Assembly (NCBI RefSeq): GCF_900112445.1
Contig: NZ_FOYY01000006.1
Span: 1-64,000 of the forward strand
DNA from: Thiomicrospira sp. ALE5
Lineage (GTDB): Bacteria; Pseudomonadota; Gammaproteobacteria; Thiomicrospirales; Thiomicrospiraceae
DNA: 64,000 nt
Direction: 5' to 3'
Shown: piece after piece, positions 9,028 to 21,330 of the stretch
Layout of the letters: each line of letters begins with the position of its first letter
Position numbering within the stretch: the stretch's first letter is position 1
Made by a program: the position numbers and the translations under genes
The notes under the pieces: model-generated
What the model was told of the DNA's origin: nothing
Seen by the model: the letters and a program-made list of their open reading frames with translations, nothing else
Database searches by the model: none

Positions 9028-9820
9028 TATGACACGCTATCCAGAACTAGCCGGAAAACGGGTATGGATCACTGGCTCGTCCAGTGGTATCGGCGCGGGT
9101 ATGGCAAAAATCTTAGCGCAGCAAGGTTGTAAGCTGGTGTTGCATTATTGTCGCAACGAGGCCGGTGTGCAACAAACCCTTAAAACCGTGGCTGAATTGG
9201 GTGCGGAAGTTGAAGTGGTTTGGGGCGATTTTAGTGATTACGCCAGTTTGCCTGCGGTCTTTGAGCAGGCCTGGTCAGCATTCGATGGCTTGGATGCACT
9301 AATCAATAATGCCGGCATTGTCACGAAATCAACCGCATTAAAAGATGAAACCGGCGAGGCCTTTAATCGGACAATTGCCGTTAATTTACAAGCACCTTAT
9401 CGGTTAAGTACCGCTTTTGCTAAAGCTTGTATTGAAGCCAAACAAACGGGCGTGATTATTAATAATTCTAGTATTCACGGCCAACAAACCTGCGAGTGGT
9501 TCAGTGCCTATGCGGCGTCTAAAGCCGGTTTAGATGCGATGATGAAAGTCATGGCGGTGGAATGGGGGCCGAAAGGCATTCGGGTCAATAGTTTAGCGCC
9601 AGGCGTCGTACCCGTTGAGCGCACGGCGAAGATTTTGGCGGAACCTAAAATGGCGGCAACCTGGACGAAAGCGATGCCCTTGCAGCGCTATGGTCATGTC
9701 GATGATATGGGTTGGGCGACGGCGTTTTTAATCAGTGATTCGGCGGCCTGGATGACCGGTTCAGTGTTGACGGTAGATGGCGGTTTAATTGCCAGAGGGG
9801 GTTACCCAGCTCGTGAATGA
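9017..9820 (+). CDS. Short-chain dehydrogenase/reductase in the ovothiol cluster
   Basis: A classical SDR of 267 residues: cofactor loop TGSSSGIGAG, NNAGIV, catalytic Ser in NNSSIHG, and YxxxK in SAYAASKAG. The C-terminal VDGG motif is also present. It starts within the end of ovoB (11-bp overlap; ATG 9017 or 9020), so it belongs to the same transcript. The substrate cannot be told. It resembles glucose 1-dehydrogenase or FabG-type reductases in general form. Its place suggests a role related to ovothiol or histidine-derived compounds, but that is inference. Confidence 0.75.
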   Translation: MMTNMTRYPELAGKRVWITGSSSGIGAGMAKILAQQGCKLVLHYCRNEAGVQQTLKTVAELGAEVEVVWGDFSDYASLPAVFEQAWSAFDGLDALINNAGIVTKSTALKDETGEAFNRTIAVNLQAPYRLSTAFAKACIEAKQTGVIINNSSIHGQQTCEWFSAYAASKAGLDAMMKVMAVEWGPKGIRVNSLAPGVVPVERTAKILAEPKMAATWTKAMPLQRYGHVDDMGWATAFLISDSAAWMTGSVLTVDGGLIARGGYPARE

Positions 9821-9829
9821 GCTGGGTTT
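9804..9829 (+). terminator. Possible terminator hairpin at the end of the SDR gene
   Basis: Arms ACCCAGCTC (9804-9812) and GAGCTGGGT (9819-9827) span the SDR stop codon. Only a short T run follows, so termination is uncertain. It sits between convergent genes. Confidence 0.45.
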
Positions 9830-9856
9830 ATGTGGTTTAAAGCTAGCGATGGAGTC

Positions 9857-12953
<3,097 letters not shown>

Positions 12954-13020
12954 AACAAGTGGGTGCTATCTTATAAAAAAAATTAATCTTGATTGCATTA
13001 TAACCCTAGACCCATTAACA

Positions 13021-13059
13021 AAAAACGGGAAGTTTCAAAATTGAACACTTCCCGTTTTT
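13021..13059 (-). terminator. Bidirectional hairpin terminator
   Basis: Arms of 13 bp (13021-13033 and 13047-13059), A-rich on the left and T-rich on the right, with further TTCAA/TTGAA pairing in the loop. Read on the minus strand it ends the small membrane gene at 13089-13319. Any plus-strand transcript would stop here too. Confidence 0.85.
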
Positions 13060-13088
13060 CTTATAAACCATTACTGGGCAAAGAAAAT

Positions 13089-13319
13089 TTATGAACGTTT
13101 TTTGTAGCGCCCGGTTTTAATGTCGCTATACATTAGGAATAAATTACCACCCACAATAAATGCGGCGGCTGCAATTACACCAAAAATACCGATTGCAACG
13201 AGCAATGATTGAGGGAGTAGATTAAAGTATATACCCATAAATACAGCAAAAGGTAATACAAACATTATGACAAAGCCTAATAGGAAATTAACAAGATTTT
13301 TAGCTGTTGAGTCTTTCAT
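13089..13319 (-). CDS. Small two-helix membrane protein of unknown function
   Basis: 76 residues, with two clear hydrophobic stretches (about 10-32 and 38-65) and a basic C-terminal end (KTGRYKKRS), so it is an inner membrane protein by appearance. A terminator lies just after it and about 190 AT-rich bases before it, so it is its own transcription unit. I do not recognise the family. Confidence 0.65.
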   Translation of the reverse strand: MKDSTAKNLVNFLLGFVIMFVLPFAVFMGIYFNLLPQSLLVAIGIFGVIAAAAFIVGGNLFLMYSDIKTGRYKKRS

Positions 13320-13518
13320 TTTTGCCTCTAAATAGTAAATGAAGAAATAGATTGAATATTTGAAAAGAAATATACCGCTCTTTAGGCTTAGTTACAAATA
13401 AAAGCATTTTATCGCTATGAGTAAAATTAGCTTGTTTATCGCGCAGTGGGTTTCAATGACTTCGTTTATAATGGCGCGGTTTTATTTACTCAAAATGCAG
13501 TTTTGCTAAAGGATGGCC

Positions 13519-14256
13519 ATGCGACCGAGTGGACGAGCCGCAGAAATAATTCGTGATATTTCTTTTATACCTGATTTTACCTGCCATGCAGAGGGATCTG
13601 TTCTGGTGAAGTGTGGCAATACGCAGGTACTGTGTAATGTGAGTGTAGAAAACGCAGTACCGTCTTTTTTAAAAGGCCAAGGCCAGGGTTGGATCACAGC
13701 GGAGTATGGCATGTTACCGCGTTCGACTCATACTCGCATGCGTCGCGAAGTGACCGCTGGTAAAGCATCAGGGCGTACGCAAGAGATCCAACGCTTGATT
13801 GGACGCAGTTTGCGCGCGAGTACCAATCTTAATGCGCTAGGTGAGCGTACCTTTAAGATTGATTGTGATGTATTGCAAGCCGATGGCGGTACCCGTACCG
13901 CAGCAATTAATGGTGCTTATGTTGCGTTGGTCATGGCGATAACACGCTTACAAGCCAGTGGTGAGTTAGTTGAAGACCCGATTCGTCATGCGATTGGGGC
14001 GATTTCGGTGGGTGTCGTGCAAGGTGAGGTTGTGGCAGATTTAGACTATGCCGAAGATTCGCAAGCCGATACCGATATGAATTTGGTGATGACCGCAGCG
14101 GGTGAGTGTATTGAAGTACAAGGTACCGCTGAGCAGCAACCGTTTAATTTGCAGCAACTTAATGAAATGTTACGTTTAGGTCAGCAGGCGATTGCGCAGA
14201 TTGCCGTCGTCCAGCAAGCCGCAATCAGCCAATGGCGTCAACAGGCAGGCTTATGA
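13519..14256 (+). CDS. rph: Ribonuclease PH
   Basis: A phosphate-dependent 3'-5' exoribonuclease that trims tRNA 3' ends. Family motifs: [15 protein letters not shown] at the start, [33 protein letters not shown] and [16 protein letters not shown]. An ATG lies six bases upstream (13513), but its Shine-Dalgarno AAAGGA would touch it. ATG 13519 is spaced correctly and gives the family-typical MRPSGR start, so I use that one. It is the first gene of a plus-strand run with rdgB and hemW; rdgB starts within its stop (ATGA). Confidence 0.95.
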   Translation: MRPSGRAAEIIRDISFIPDFTCHAEGSVLVKCGNTQVLCNVSVENAVPSFLKGQGQGWITAEYGMLPRSTHTRMRREVTAGKASGRTQEIQRLIGRSLRASTNLNALGERTFKIDCDVLQADGGTRTAAINGAYVALVMAITRLQASGELVEDPIRHAIGAISVGVVQGEVVADLDYAEDSQADTDMNLVMTAAGECIEVQGTAEQQPFNLQQLNEMLRLGQQAIAQIAVVQQAAISQWRQQAGL

Positions 14257-14843
14257 TGAGTACCTTGGTGTTAGCTTCGAATAATCCCGGCAAAATTGCC
14301 GAGCTAAAAGCCTTGTTGCCTGGGCGCGATGTACGTCCGCAAGGAGAGTATTTTAGTGAAGAAGCGGTTGAAACCGGCCATAGTTTCATTGAAAACGCAC
14401 TGATTAAAGCGCGTTATGCCGCCAGTCGTACCGGACTGCCCGCGATTGCGGATGACTCAGGTTTAGAAGTCACTGCGTTACAAGGCGAGCCGGGGATTTT
14501 CTCGGCGCGTTATGCCGGCCGGGGTGCGAATGACACTCAAAACCTCTATAAACTACTTGAAATGATGCATGATGTGCCGGATGGTGAGCGACAAGCCAGT
14601 TATTTTTGTGCAATGGTCGTGGTGCGTCACGCGCAAGACCCTACGCCGTTAATTGGGTTGGGTCGATGGCACGGCGAGATTTTACGCCAACCGGAAGGTA
14701 GTGGTGGGTTTGGTTATGATCCGGTGTTTTATTTGCCTAAATGGCAGTGCACAGCGGCGCAGTTATCGGCCGAGGTGAAAAACCAGCACAGTCACCGCGC
14801 GCAAGCCTTAAAAGCACTCGTCAGCCAGCTTTCGGTTGAATAA
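14253..14843 (+). CDS. rdgB: Non-canonical purine NTP pyrophosphatase (ITP/XTP)
   Basis: Hydrolyses dITP, ITP and XTP to monophosphates so that deaminated purines stay out of nucleic acid. Motifs: [12 protein letters not shown] at the N-terminus, [15 protein letters not shown] and [11 protein letters not shown]. The frame extends further back to 14232, but the ATG at 14253 forms an ATGA overlap with rph and gives the usual [11 protein letters not shown] start, so it is preferred. About 196 residues. Confidence 0.95.
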   Translation: MMSTLVLASNNPGKIAELKALLPGRDVRPQGEYFSEEAVETGHSFIENALIKARYAASRTGLPAIADDSGLEVTALQGEPGIFSARYAGRGANDTQNLYKLLEMMHDVPDGERQASYFCAMVVVRHAQDPTPLIGLGRWHGEILRQPEGSGGFGYDPVFYLPKWQCTAAQLSAEVKNQHSHRAQALKALVSQLSVE

Positions 14844-14859
14844 CGGAGCGGGTGTCGTC

Positions 14860-16128
14860 ATGGATAGCCTTGCCCACGCCCCAATGACCCCAGCAGATAC
14901 TTGGGTTTTTAGCCCGCATATTCCACTCAGCCTATATATTCATTATCCTTGGTGTGTACAAAAGTGTCCTTACTGCGACTTTAATTCACACCAAGCGAAA
15001 GTAGCGAAAACGGCAGAAACAAGTACAGCCGAGCAAGAGCGTCTTTATTTAGACGCGGTGATTGCCCAGTTAACCGCCAGTTTGCCGTTGATTTGGGGTC
15101 GCCCCATTCAGTCCATTTTTTTTGGCGGCGGGACGCCGAGCTTAATGTCGGCAGCAGGCTTTAGTCATTTAATGACCCATGTTCGCCAACTGCTGCCGCT
15201 CGCTGCAGGCTGTGAAATCACCCTTGAGGCCAATCCGGGCACCGTTGATGAAGCAAAATTTGCAGCCTTTCATGCAGCGGGTGTTAATCGTTTGTCGATT
15301 GGCATTCAGAGCTTCAACCCTGAGCATCTTCAGGCGTTAGGGCGTATTCATGACGAGCAGCAGGCCTGGTCGGCGATTGCCACTGCTAAGGCAGTCGGCT
15401 TTGAGCGGATTAATCTCGATTTGATGTATGGTTTACCCAACCAAACGCTCGCACAAGCGCTAGATGATTTAGGGCAGGCCTTAGCCGCCGATACCGGTCA
15501 CCTATCTCATTATCAATTAACCCTAGAGCCAAATACGCCCTTCTATCGCCAACCACCTGTGCTGCCGGATGATGATCATTGTTGGGAGATGCAAGAAGCC
15601 TGTCAGAGCCGCTTAGCCGCGGCGGGCTATCAACATTACGAAGTGTCCGCCTATGCTAAAGCGCAGCAGGCCTGCCAGCATAACCTGAACTACTGGCAGT
15701 TTGGCGACTATCTTGGCTTAGGTGCGGGTGCGCATGGTAAATTGACCTTTGTGAATGAGCAGGCTATTTGGCGCTCGCAAATGCCCAGCTCACCGGGGAG
15801 TTATATTCGTGAGGTGAATCAAGCGATGCAACAGGGGCTGGCAGCGCAGAATCCAAAACAGTTGGGGCGTTGGTGGCAGGTTGAGCCGGATGAACGGCTG
15901 TTTGAATTTATGTTAAATGGGTTAAGATTACAGCAAGGGTTTGATGTGTCCTTGATCAGTGAGCGCACTGGTTTAGTGGCGGATCATTGGGAAGCGCAAC
16001 TTAATGAGTTGGCGCATCAGGGCTGGTTAACCCTATCACCTGCTGATGCGGCTATTACGGCGCGCAGGTTGAACCTGACCGAACAAGGACACCGTTATTT
16101 AAATAGTTTATTGGCCCAGTGGGTTTAG
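14860..16128 (+). CDS. hemW: Radical SAM haem chaperone HemW
   Basis: The radical SAM cluster motif CxxxCxxC is visible as CVQKCPYCDFNSH, with GGGTPSLM and the typical YQLTLEPNTPFY. Once annotated as oxygen-independent coproporphyrinogen III oxidase, this shorter branch (HemW) carries haem rather than oxidising the porphyrinogen. A TTG 24 bases upstream is possible, but GGAG at 14845-14848 favours ATG 14860. The rph-rdgB-hemW order is common in gammaproteobacteria. Confidence 0.92.
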   Translation: MDSLAHAPMTPADTWVFSPHIPLSLYIHYPWCVQKCPYCDFNSHQAKVAKTAETSTAEQERLYLDAVIAQLTASLPLIWGRPIQSIFFGGGTPSLMSAAGFSHLMTHVRQLLPLAAGCEITLEANPGTVDEAKFAAFHAAGVNRLSIGIQSFNPEHLQALGRIHDEQQAWSAIATAKAVGFERINLDLMYGLPNQTLAQALDDLGQALAADTGHLSHYQLTLEPNTPFYRQPPVLPDDDHCWEMQEACQSRLAAAGYQHYEVSAYAKAQQACQHNLNYWQFGDYLGLGAGAHGKLTFVNEQAIWRSQMPSSPGSYIREVNQAMQQGLAAQNPKQLGRWWQVEPDERLFEFMLNGLRLQQGFDVSLISERTGLVADHWEAQLNELAHQGWLTLSPADAAITARRLNLTEQGHRYLNSLLAQWV

Positions 16129-16165
16129 ATGGGTTTCAGGATTTAATTAAGGCAAGGAGTGGGCT

Positions 16166-17920
16166 ATGTCCGTAGCAGACGCAACATCCTCATCATCTGA
16201 TTCATCGACACCGCAAACGCGACCACCGCGTCATCCGCTAGTGCGATGGTTTAAAGCGATTGCGATCATTATTGCTACCTTGATTATTTTTGTCGTCGCC
16301 GCATTTTATATTGCCTTGCATCTGATTGACTTTAATAAGTATCAGCCGCTGATTGCCAATGAGCTGAATCAGAAGCTAGGTATTGAGGCGGAATTTAATG
16401 GCGAAGTGCGCGCGCAAAAATGGCCGTTTGCCATCCAAGCTGATCAACTTAGCTTAAAGGGTGAATGGCAAGATTTTTGGTGGCATGCTGAAGTTGATGA
16501 AGTCACCATTAGGCTCTCACTAGGTGATTTAGTCCGTCAACAGCAGGCTAATCCTGTAGGGATTGAATGGCTGGTCAGCACACTCAGTTGGGGTGAAATC
16601 GGTCAAGAACAACCTATTGCCAGTATTAACGATTGGCAAGGCGCGGCAGGTATGAGCCAGCATGACCAGCAGGCCTGGTTCATTGATATGGAGTTTTATT
16701 TAGCCGAAAAATTACAGCGCATTCTGATTAATCCGTTGGCTTATGATAAAAGCACCCAAACGCTGAGCTGGCAAGAACTGGTGTGGCGACAAGGCCATCA
16801 AGCAGAGAAGGTGATGACAGCCGAAGGTTCGATCACTTGGCAGCCGACACTGAATTGGTCACTCAGTGCGCACCTTGTCAACTTGAACCCACGTGAGTTG
16901 ACCGAAGTGTTGGGTGCCCATTGGCCTCACTTTGTCGCCGATGATGCCTTTACGCGTCTCAGTGGCCAACTTGACACGCGCGGTGAGCCGCAGGCCTGGT
17001 CATTGGACATGGCACCCTTATCCTTGGATCATACCGAGCTAACCGGGCAGATTGAGTTTAGAGACCAAGTTAAGCTGCAGTTAGCCTTAACGCTTGATGA
17101 GCTGGACATGGATTTTTACCGAGCGCATTCGAGTTTGCAGCCTGGTGAAACCTATTTGCCGATTGCCGTACCGGTGACCACGTTACGTGAAACCCCTTTT
17201 GAGGGTGAACTAGCGATTAATGCCCTTACATTATGGGGCGGTCTTTACCAGAATATTCAGGCCAAGATGAGTGGTGAAGCAGGCCTGGTGGAGCTTAATC
17301 CGTTGCGAGTCGATTTGTATCAAGGTCATTGGGCCGGGGATATGTTAATTGATGTGACCGGTGACACGCCTGCATTTGGGTTAAATTGGCACTGGCATGA
17401 GGTGATGTTAGGTGATTGGTTAGCGGCCATCATGGATTACCGTGATTTATCAGGGCAGTTGAATGGTCAAGCGACGATTCAAACCGCCGGTTCCAATGAG
17501 CAGGCACTCAAATATAATGCGCAAGGCCAGTTTGAATTGCAGTTGCTTAACGGCGAGTATCGCGGTTTGGATTTGAATCGTTTGCTCATGGCACAAATTC
17601 CACAAGCAGGGGATTCAACTGAATTTAGACAACTTGGTGTGGCAGGGCAAATAGTCGATGGGGTGATGACGGTGCGACCGATTAAGCTGCTATCGACGAA
17701 CTTTGATATAAGCGGACGTGGGCAAGTTCACTTGCCGACCAGTCTAACGCGGGGACAACTCATCTTGGATTATAAGCAACCGCCCACGCCGCTCGGTTTT
17801 TTAGCTGGTGCTAAATTGCCGGTGGAGGTGGACGGACCTTTATTGGCCCCGCGTTGGTTTATTGATAGTCGTGAGGTGTTGCAGCACAACAATCTGCTAG
17901 ACCTTTTTACCGGTCAGTAG
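16166..17920 (+). CDS. AsmA-family envelope protein
   Basis: 584 residues. A cytoplasmic N-terminus rich in Ser and Pro precedes one membrane helix (about residues 30-55, AIAIIIATLIIFVVAAFYIA). The classic AsmA opening follows (DFNKYQPLIANELNQKLGIEAEFNGE), then a long beta-rich periplasmic part and an AsmA-2-like C-terminal stretch (GQFELQLLNGEYRGLDLNRLL, RGQVHLP). AsmA-like proteins are thought to bridge the periplasm and move phospholipid. AGGAG at about 16156 supports the start. It follows hemW by 37 bp and may be cotranscribed. Confidence 0.85.
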   Translation: MSVADATSSSSDSSTPQTRPPRHPLVRWFKAIAIIIATLIIFVVAAFYIALHLIDFNKYQPLIANELNQKLGIEAEFNGEVRAQKWPFAIQADQLSLKGEWQDFWWHAEVDEVTIRLSLGDLVRQQQANPVGIEWLVSTLSWGEIGQEQPIASINDWQGAAGMSQHDQQAWFIDMEFYLAEKLQRILINPLAYDKSTQTLSWQELVWRQGHQAEKVMTAEGSITWQPTLNWSLSAHLVNLNPRELTEVLGAHWPHFVADDAFTRLSGQLDTRGEPQAWSLDMAPLSLDHTELTGQIEFRDQVKLQLALTLDELDMDFYRAHSSLQPGETYLPIAVPVTTLRETPFEGELAINALTLWGGLYQNIQAKMSGEAGLVELNPLRVDLYQGHWAGDMLIDVTGDTPAFGLNWHWHEVMLGDWLAAIMDYRDLSGQLNGQATIQTAGSNEQALKYNAQGQFELQLLNGEYRGLDLNRLLMAQIPQAGDSTEFRQLGVAGQIVDGVMTVRPIKLLSTNFDISGRGQVHLPTSLTRGQLILDYKQPPTPLGFLAGAKLPVEVDGPLLAPRWFIDSREVLQHNNLLDLFTGQ

Positions 17921-17936
17921 ACTGTTGCCGCGAAAA

Positions 17937-19268
17937 CTAGCGGCTTGGCCAGCGACCGCGTTTAGCCGGTGCTTTGCCTGCTGAGGCCGAGTCACTGCCT
18001 TTGTTGCCTTGGCCACCACTGCGTCCACCACGCCCACCTGGCTTTCCTGCGCCAGTGCGACCATTAGCAGGCCTGCTGCTGGCCGCAGGTTTAGTACGAC
18101 GTGGTTTGCGATCCAATGAGGTTTCAGGCACGGAATGATTGGGTTCAAAGCCATCTTCGAAGCGACGCGGTAATAGCTTACCGGTAAGATGCTCAATGCC
18201 AGCGAGGAGTTCGACTTCATCAGCACAGACTAAAGATAAGGCTTCACCTTTAGATCCGGCTCGGCCAGTACGGCCAATACGGTGTACATAATCTTCAGCC
18301 ACGTTGGGCAAATCAATATTAATTACGTGGGGTAGTAGGTCAATATCAATGCCACGCGCGGCGATATCGGTCGCCACTAACACACGAATTTTATTGGCTT
18401 TAAAATCAGCCAGGGCTTTAGTCCGTGCGCCTTGGCTTTTGTTGCCATGTAACGCGGCCGCTGGAATGCCCGCACTAATGAGTTTTTCACAGATGCGGTT
18501 AGCGCCGTGCTTGGTTTTAGAAAAGGCTAGCACCTGTTGCCAGTTTTGCGAGGCGACTAAATGAATCAGTAATTCCGTTTTTTTGGCTTTATCGACTGGG
18601 ATAACTGTTTGTAGCACTAGTTCAGTCGTGGTGTTAGGCGGGGTCACCGATACTTGTTTTGGTGCGTTCAAAAATTGATGCGCTAACTGCTTAATCGAAT
18701 CTGAAAAGGTAGCCGAAAACATCAGTGTTTGACGTTTTTTGGGCAACAGCTTAGCAATACGCTTTAAATCATGGATAAAGCCCATGTCGAGCATCCGATC
18801 AGCTTCGTCTAGCACTAAGACTTCAAGCTGATCAAATTTAACGGCATTTTGTTGATGGAGGTCGAGTAAACGACCCGGTGTGGCGACCAAAATATCTAAA
18901 CCTCGACGCAGTTTCATCATTTGTGGGTTAATGCTGACGCCACCAAATACTACCCCGGCCCGTAAGGGCAAATGTTGCCCGTAGTTGACCACGCTTTCAT
19001 GGACTTGTGCGGCCAGTTCACGAGTGGGGGTTAAAATCAACGCGCGTACTTGATTGGGCTTGGCGGCTTGGCCGTCTTGTAAGCGATGGAGCAACGGCAG
19101 GGTAAAGCCGGCGGTTTTTCCGGTACCTGTTTGGGCAGCGGCCATTAAGTCGTCACCTGCAAGCACTAATGGAATCGCGGCTTGTTGAATCGGTGTGGGT
19201 TGGGTATAGCCTTCGTCGGCAATGGCTTGCACTAAAGCCGGATGGAGTGCGAGTTGATCAAATGTCAT
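17937..19268 (-). CDS. rhlE: DEAD-box RNA helicase, RhlE type
   Basis: 443 residues. All helicase motifs are visible: a Q-motif region ([14 protein letters not shown]), Walker [26 protein letters not shown] in [17 protein letters not shown], and [10 protein letters not shown]. The C-terminal tail is rich in Gly, Arg, Lys and Ser with little order, as in RhlE proteins acting on ribosome assembly or RNA decay. Other DEAD-box subfamilies are possible, but the [16 protein letters not shown] stretch is RhlE-like. It faces the asmA-like gene tail-to-tail with a 16-bp gap. Confidence 0.9.
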   Translation of the reverse strand: MTFDQLALHPALVQAIADEGYTQPTPIQQAAIPLVLAGDDLMAAAQTGTGKTAGFTLPLLHRLQDGQAAKPNQVRALILTPTRELAAQVHESVVNYGQHLPLRAGVVFGGVSINPQMMKLRRGLDILVATPGRLLDLHQQNAVKFDQLEVLVLDEADRMLDMGFIHDLKRIAKLLPKKRQTLMFSATFSDSIKQLAHQFLNAPKQVSVTPPNTTTELVLQTVIPVDKAKKTELLIHLVASQNWQQVLAFSKTKHGANRICEKLISAGIPAAALHGNKSQGARTKALADFKANKIRVLVATDIAARGIDIDLLPHVINIDLPNVAEDYVHRIGRTGRAGSKGEALSLVCADEVELLAGIEHLTGKLLPRRFEDGFEPNHSVPETSLDRKPRRTKPAASSRPANGRTGAGKPGGRGGRSGGQGNKGSDSASAGKAPAKRGRWPSR

Positions 19269-19434
19269 ACTTAAGACCTATAATGAAGCGATCTGAAGTG
19301 CATGCAAACCAAACCGCGATGAAAAGAGTGCCAAGCATACCCGATTTTGATTTAAAAAGCGTAAAATAAATCTGACTTAGGCTGGCTTAAGCCGAATAAG
19401 TGAGCAAAATTTAACATACTTGGGAGTGTCATGA

Positions 19435-19953
19435 ATGAAAGCCGTTAAAACAGGTTTGCTAGCGTTGAGCTTAGGATTGGCGACCAGCTTATCCGCACAG
19501 GCGTTTACCGTCGAACTGGGTGATCCAGCGTGGGATGGTCAAAAGATTCCTGCAGGGATGCAGTGTCAAAAATTTGGTGGCGAACAACCTCGTTCACCGG
19601 CCTTGATGCTCAGCGATATTCCCGCTGATACCAACTTAATTATGTTTGAATACAGTGATCGCAGTTTTGCGCCGATGGATAATGGTGGTCATGGACGATT
19701 TGGATTTGCGTTGAATGTACCGGTCGAAAAGGTATGGGTGGAGCATGTGCCAGGGCATAGTTTTGAGTTACCCAAAGGATTCTTTTTAATTGAACCGCAT
19801 CGCAATCCAAGTTGGGATATTGCTGGGGCCTATATGCCACCTTGCTCCGGTGGGCGCAATAACGAATATTACGTGACGGTAACGGCGGTTAAGTTTGATG
19901 GTGAATCAATGGAGAAATTAGCGACTCAAGTCCTAGAACTAGGCCGCTATTAG
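19435..19953 (+). CDS. Periplasmic PEBP-like protein (YbhB/YbcL type)
   Basis: 172 residues with a clear Sec signal peptide ending in SAQA near residue 23. The mature part carries features of the phosphatidylethanolamine-binding fold: SPALMLSDIPADTN, then a Gly/Pro-rich stretch (YMPPCSGGRNNEYYVTVTAV) like the YGGPCPP..HRY of YbhB. The ligand-pocket DPD motif is not evident (EYSDRSF instead), so it may have drifted. GGGAG at 19422-19426 favours ATG 19435 over the out-of-frame ATG four bases before. Function unknown. Confidence 0.65.
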   Translation: MKAVKTGLLALSLGLATSLSAQAFTVELGDPAWDGQKIPAGMQCQKFGGEQPRSPALMLSDIPADTNLIMFEYSDRSFAPMDNGGHGRFGFALNVPVEKVWVEHVPGHSFELPKGFFLIEPHRNPSWDIAGAYMPPCSGGRNNEYYVTVTAVKFDGESMEKLATQVLELGRY

Positions 19954-19956
19954 TCA

Positions 19957-20622
19957 TCACTCGCCGTTAAAGGCGGCTAGGGGCTTAAAGCGTAAGATGT
20001 CATTGCTGCCTTCAAGGAGCAATAGCTCTAAGCCCTTATCAGGAAAATACCAATAGGCAATGCCATCGTCATCGGTGCGAATGGATGCTGGCGCGCCAAA
20101 GCGTTTTTCAATGGCCTCCGCGGTTAAACGACGACGAGGCACCATGGTGATTTCGCCAATCGGATAATTAAACAAATCTAAAGTATCTTGACTGTTTAGC
20201 AGCACTTCACGTGCACCCTGTTGTGATACAGTGATTCTGGCACCCCGCGCAAAATACTCATCAAGTTGTTGCGGAGTTAAATTGAGCTTTGCGACCAGTG
20301 CAGTATGAATGGTGCCGACATAGGCCGAATGTAAATAGGCTTCAGCAGAGCGCTCACCACTAGGCAATTCAAATAGCTTGACTTCGATATCGCGTCCATA
20401 CAACTGACTGACCTCTCTAAGCGTCGATTCATTGAGGGTTAGACCCAGTGCGAGCACTTGTCCTTGTTCATTAACCGTTGCGTTCCAAGGTAAAATTGCA
20501 CGATCATAATCACGCCCCTGTGGCACGATGTTCAGCAACAAGACAAACATGACCAGGGAGATAATAATCACCCAGGTCACTGGTCGCATAGATTTTAGCC
20601 GAGTGGTTATTTTATGCAGCAC
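19957..20622 (-). CDS. Membrane-anchored periplasmic protein of unknown function
   Basis: 221 residues with one N-terminal membrane helix (about 14-32, VTWVIIISLVMFVLLLNIV), then a soluble part, probably periplasmic, ending in FNGE. A GTG start abuts the stop of the upstream gene (20623), so the two are translationally coupled. No motif known to me stands out. The stretch EAIEKRFGAPASIRTDDDGIAYWYFPDKGLELLL looks like a small beta-alpha domain seen in outer-membrane assembly lipoproteins (SmpA/OmlA-like, KFGAP..DG..WYY), but that is a weak resemblance. Confidence 0.6.
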   Translation of the reverse strand: MLHKITTRLKSMRPVTWVIIISLVMFVLLLNIVPQGRDYDRAILPWNATVNEQGQVLALGLTLNESTLREVSQLYGRDIEVKLFELPSGERSAEAYLHSAYVGTIHTALVAKLNLTPQQLDEYFARGARITVSQQGAREVLLNSQDTLDLFNYPIGEITMVPRRRLTAEAIEKRFGAPASIRTDDDGIAYWYFPDKGLELLLLEGSNDILRFKPLAAFNGE

Positions 20623-21240
20623 TTATTTAGGCTCGCTCGTGTTTTGTTCAGTTGACTCGCTGCGTGCTAAGCCAGGTTCGCGGTCGTTATATTCCCCTTT
20701 TTCGATATTTGATGCGTCAGTGCGCGGCAAATAATGGGAAATTTGTTTGTCAATAATACCTTTACTGGCATCGTATACTGAAATCCCAGTCTGGATAAAG
20801 GTAATCAGTGCGGTAAAAAACACGATTGCAGCACCGAAGAACATGATAATGACTTGAAATATGGGGGTAGAGCTGCCGTCATCTGCAAAGTTATTCATGG
20901 TCATACCACTTGGCATAAGTACATTGATAATCAAATACAGCATAACGAGGACTGAAGCAACCGCATAACTTATCATTAACAAACGACCGCGGCGCCATGC
21001 CAGCATCCAATTGGCGCGCACAAACCAGCTGTCGTCTGCAACGATTTGATTCGCCTTAAAGCGGATATAGCTCAGTACGGCAATTGACAGTATAGGTACA
21101 AGAATAAACACGGCCATGTTACTACTGGTTTTGAGTAGCGCCACAGGTAACAGTAGATGAAGCAAAATAATATTTAAGCTATATATTTGATGAGGCGTTT
21201 TAGCACTTTGAGCTTCATGGTCTTCAATTTGATATTGCAT
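20623..21240 (-). CDS. Four-helix inner membrane protein of unknown function
   Basis: 205 residues with about four hydrophobic segments (roughly 22-40, 43-60, 88-110 and 128-152) and an acidic, hydrophilic C-terminal tail. First of a two-gene unit with 19957-20622, which begins directly at its stop codon. The pair probably forms a functional unit, but no family is recognised. Confidence 0.6.
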   Translation of the reverse strand: MQYQIEDHEAQSAKTPHQIYSLNIILLHLLLPVALLKTSSNMAVFILVPILSIAVLSYIRFKANQIVADDSWFVRANWMLAWRRGRLLMISYAVASVLVMLYLIINVLMPSGMTMNNFADDGSSTPIFQVIIMFFGAAIVFFTALITFIQTGISVYDASKGIIDKQISHYLPRTDASNIEKGEYNDREPGLARSESTEQNTSEPK

Positions 21241-21330
21241 AGGGTTTTGCCTTAATTTGGAACTCAGACTAATTATTATAATTTGTTCTATTTCTTTGTA
21301 GCGTATTTCTGTTTAATGTCTGTCATTTAT

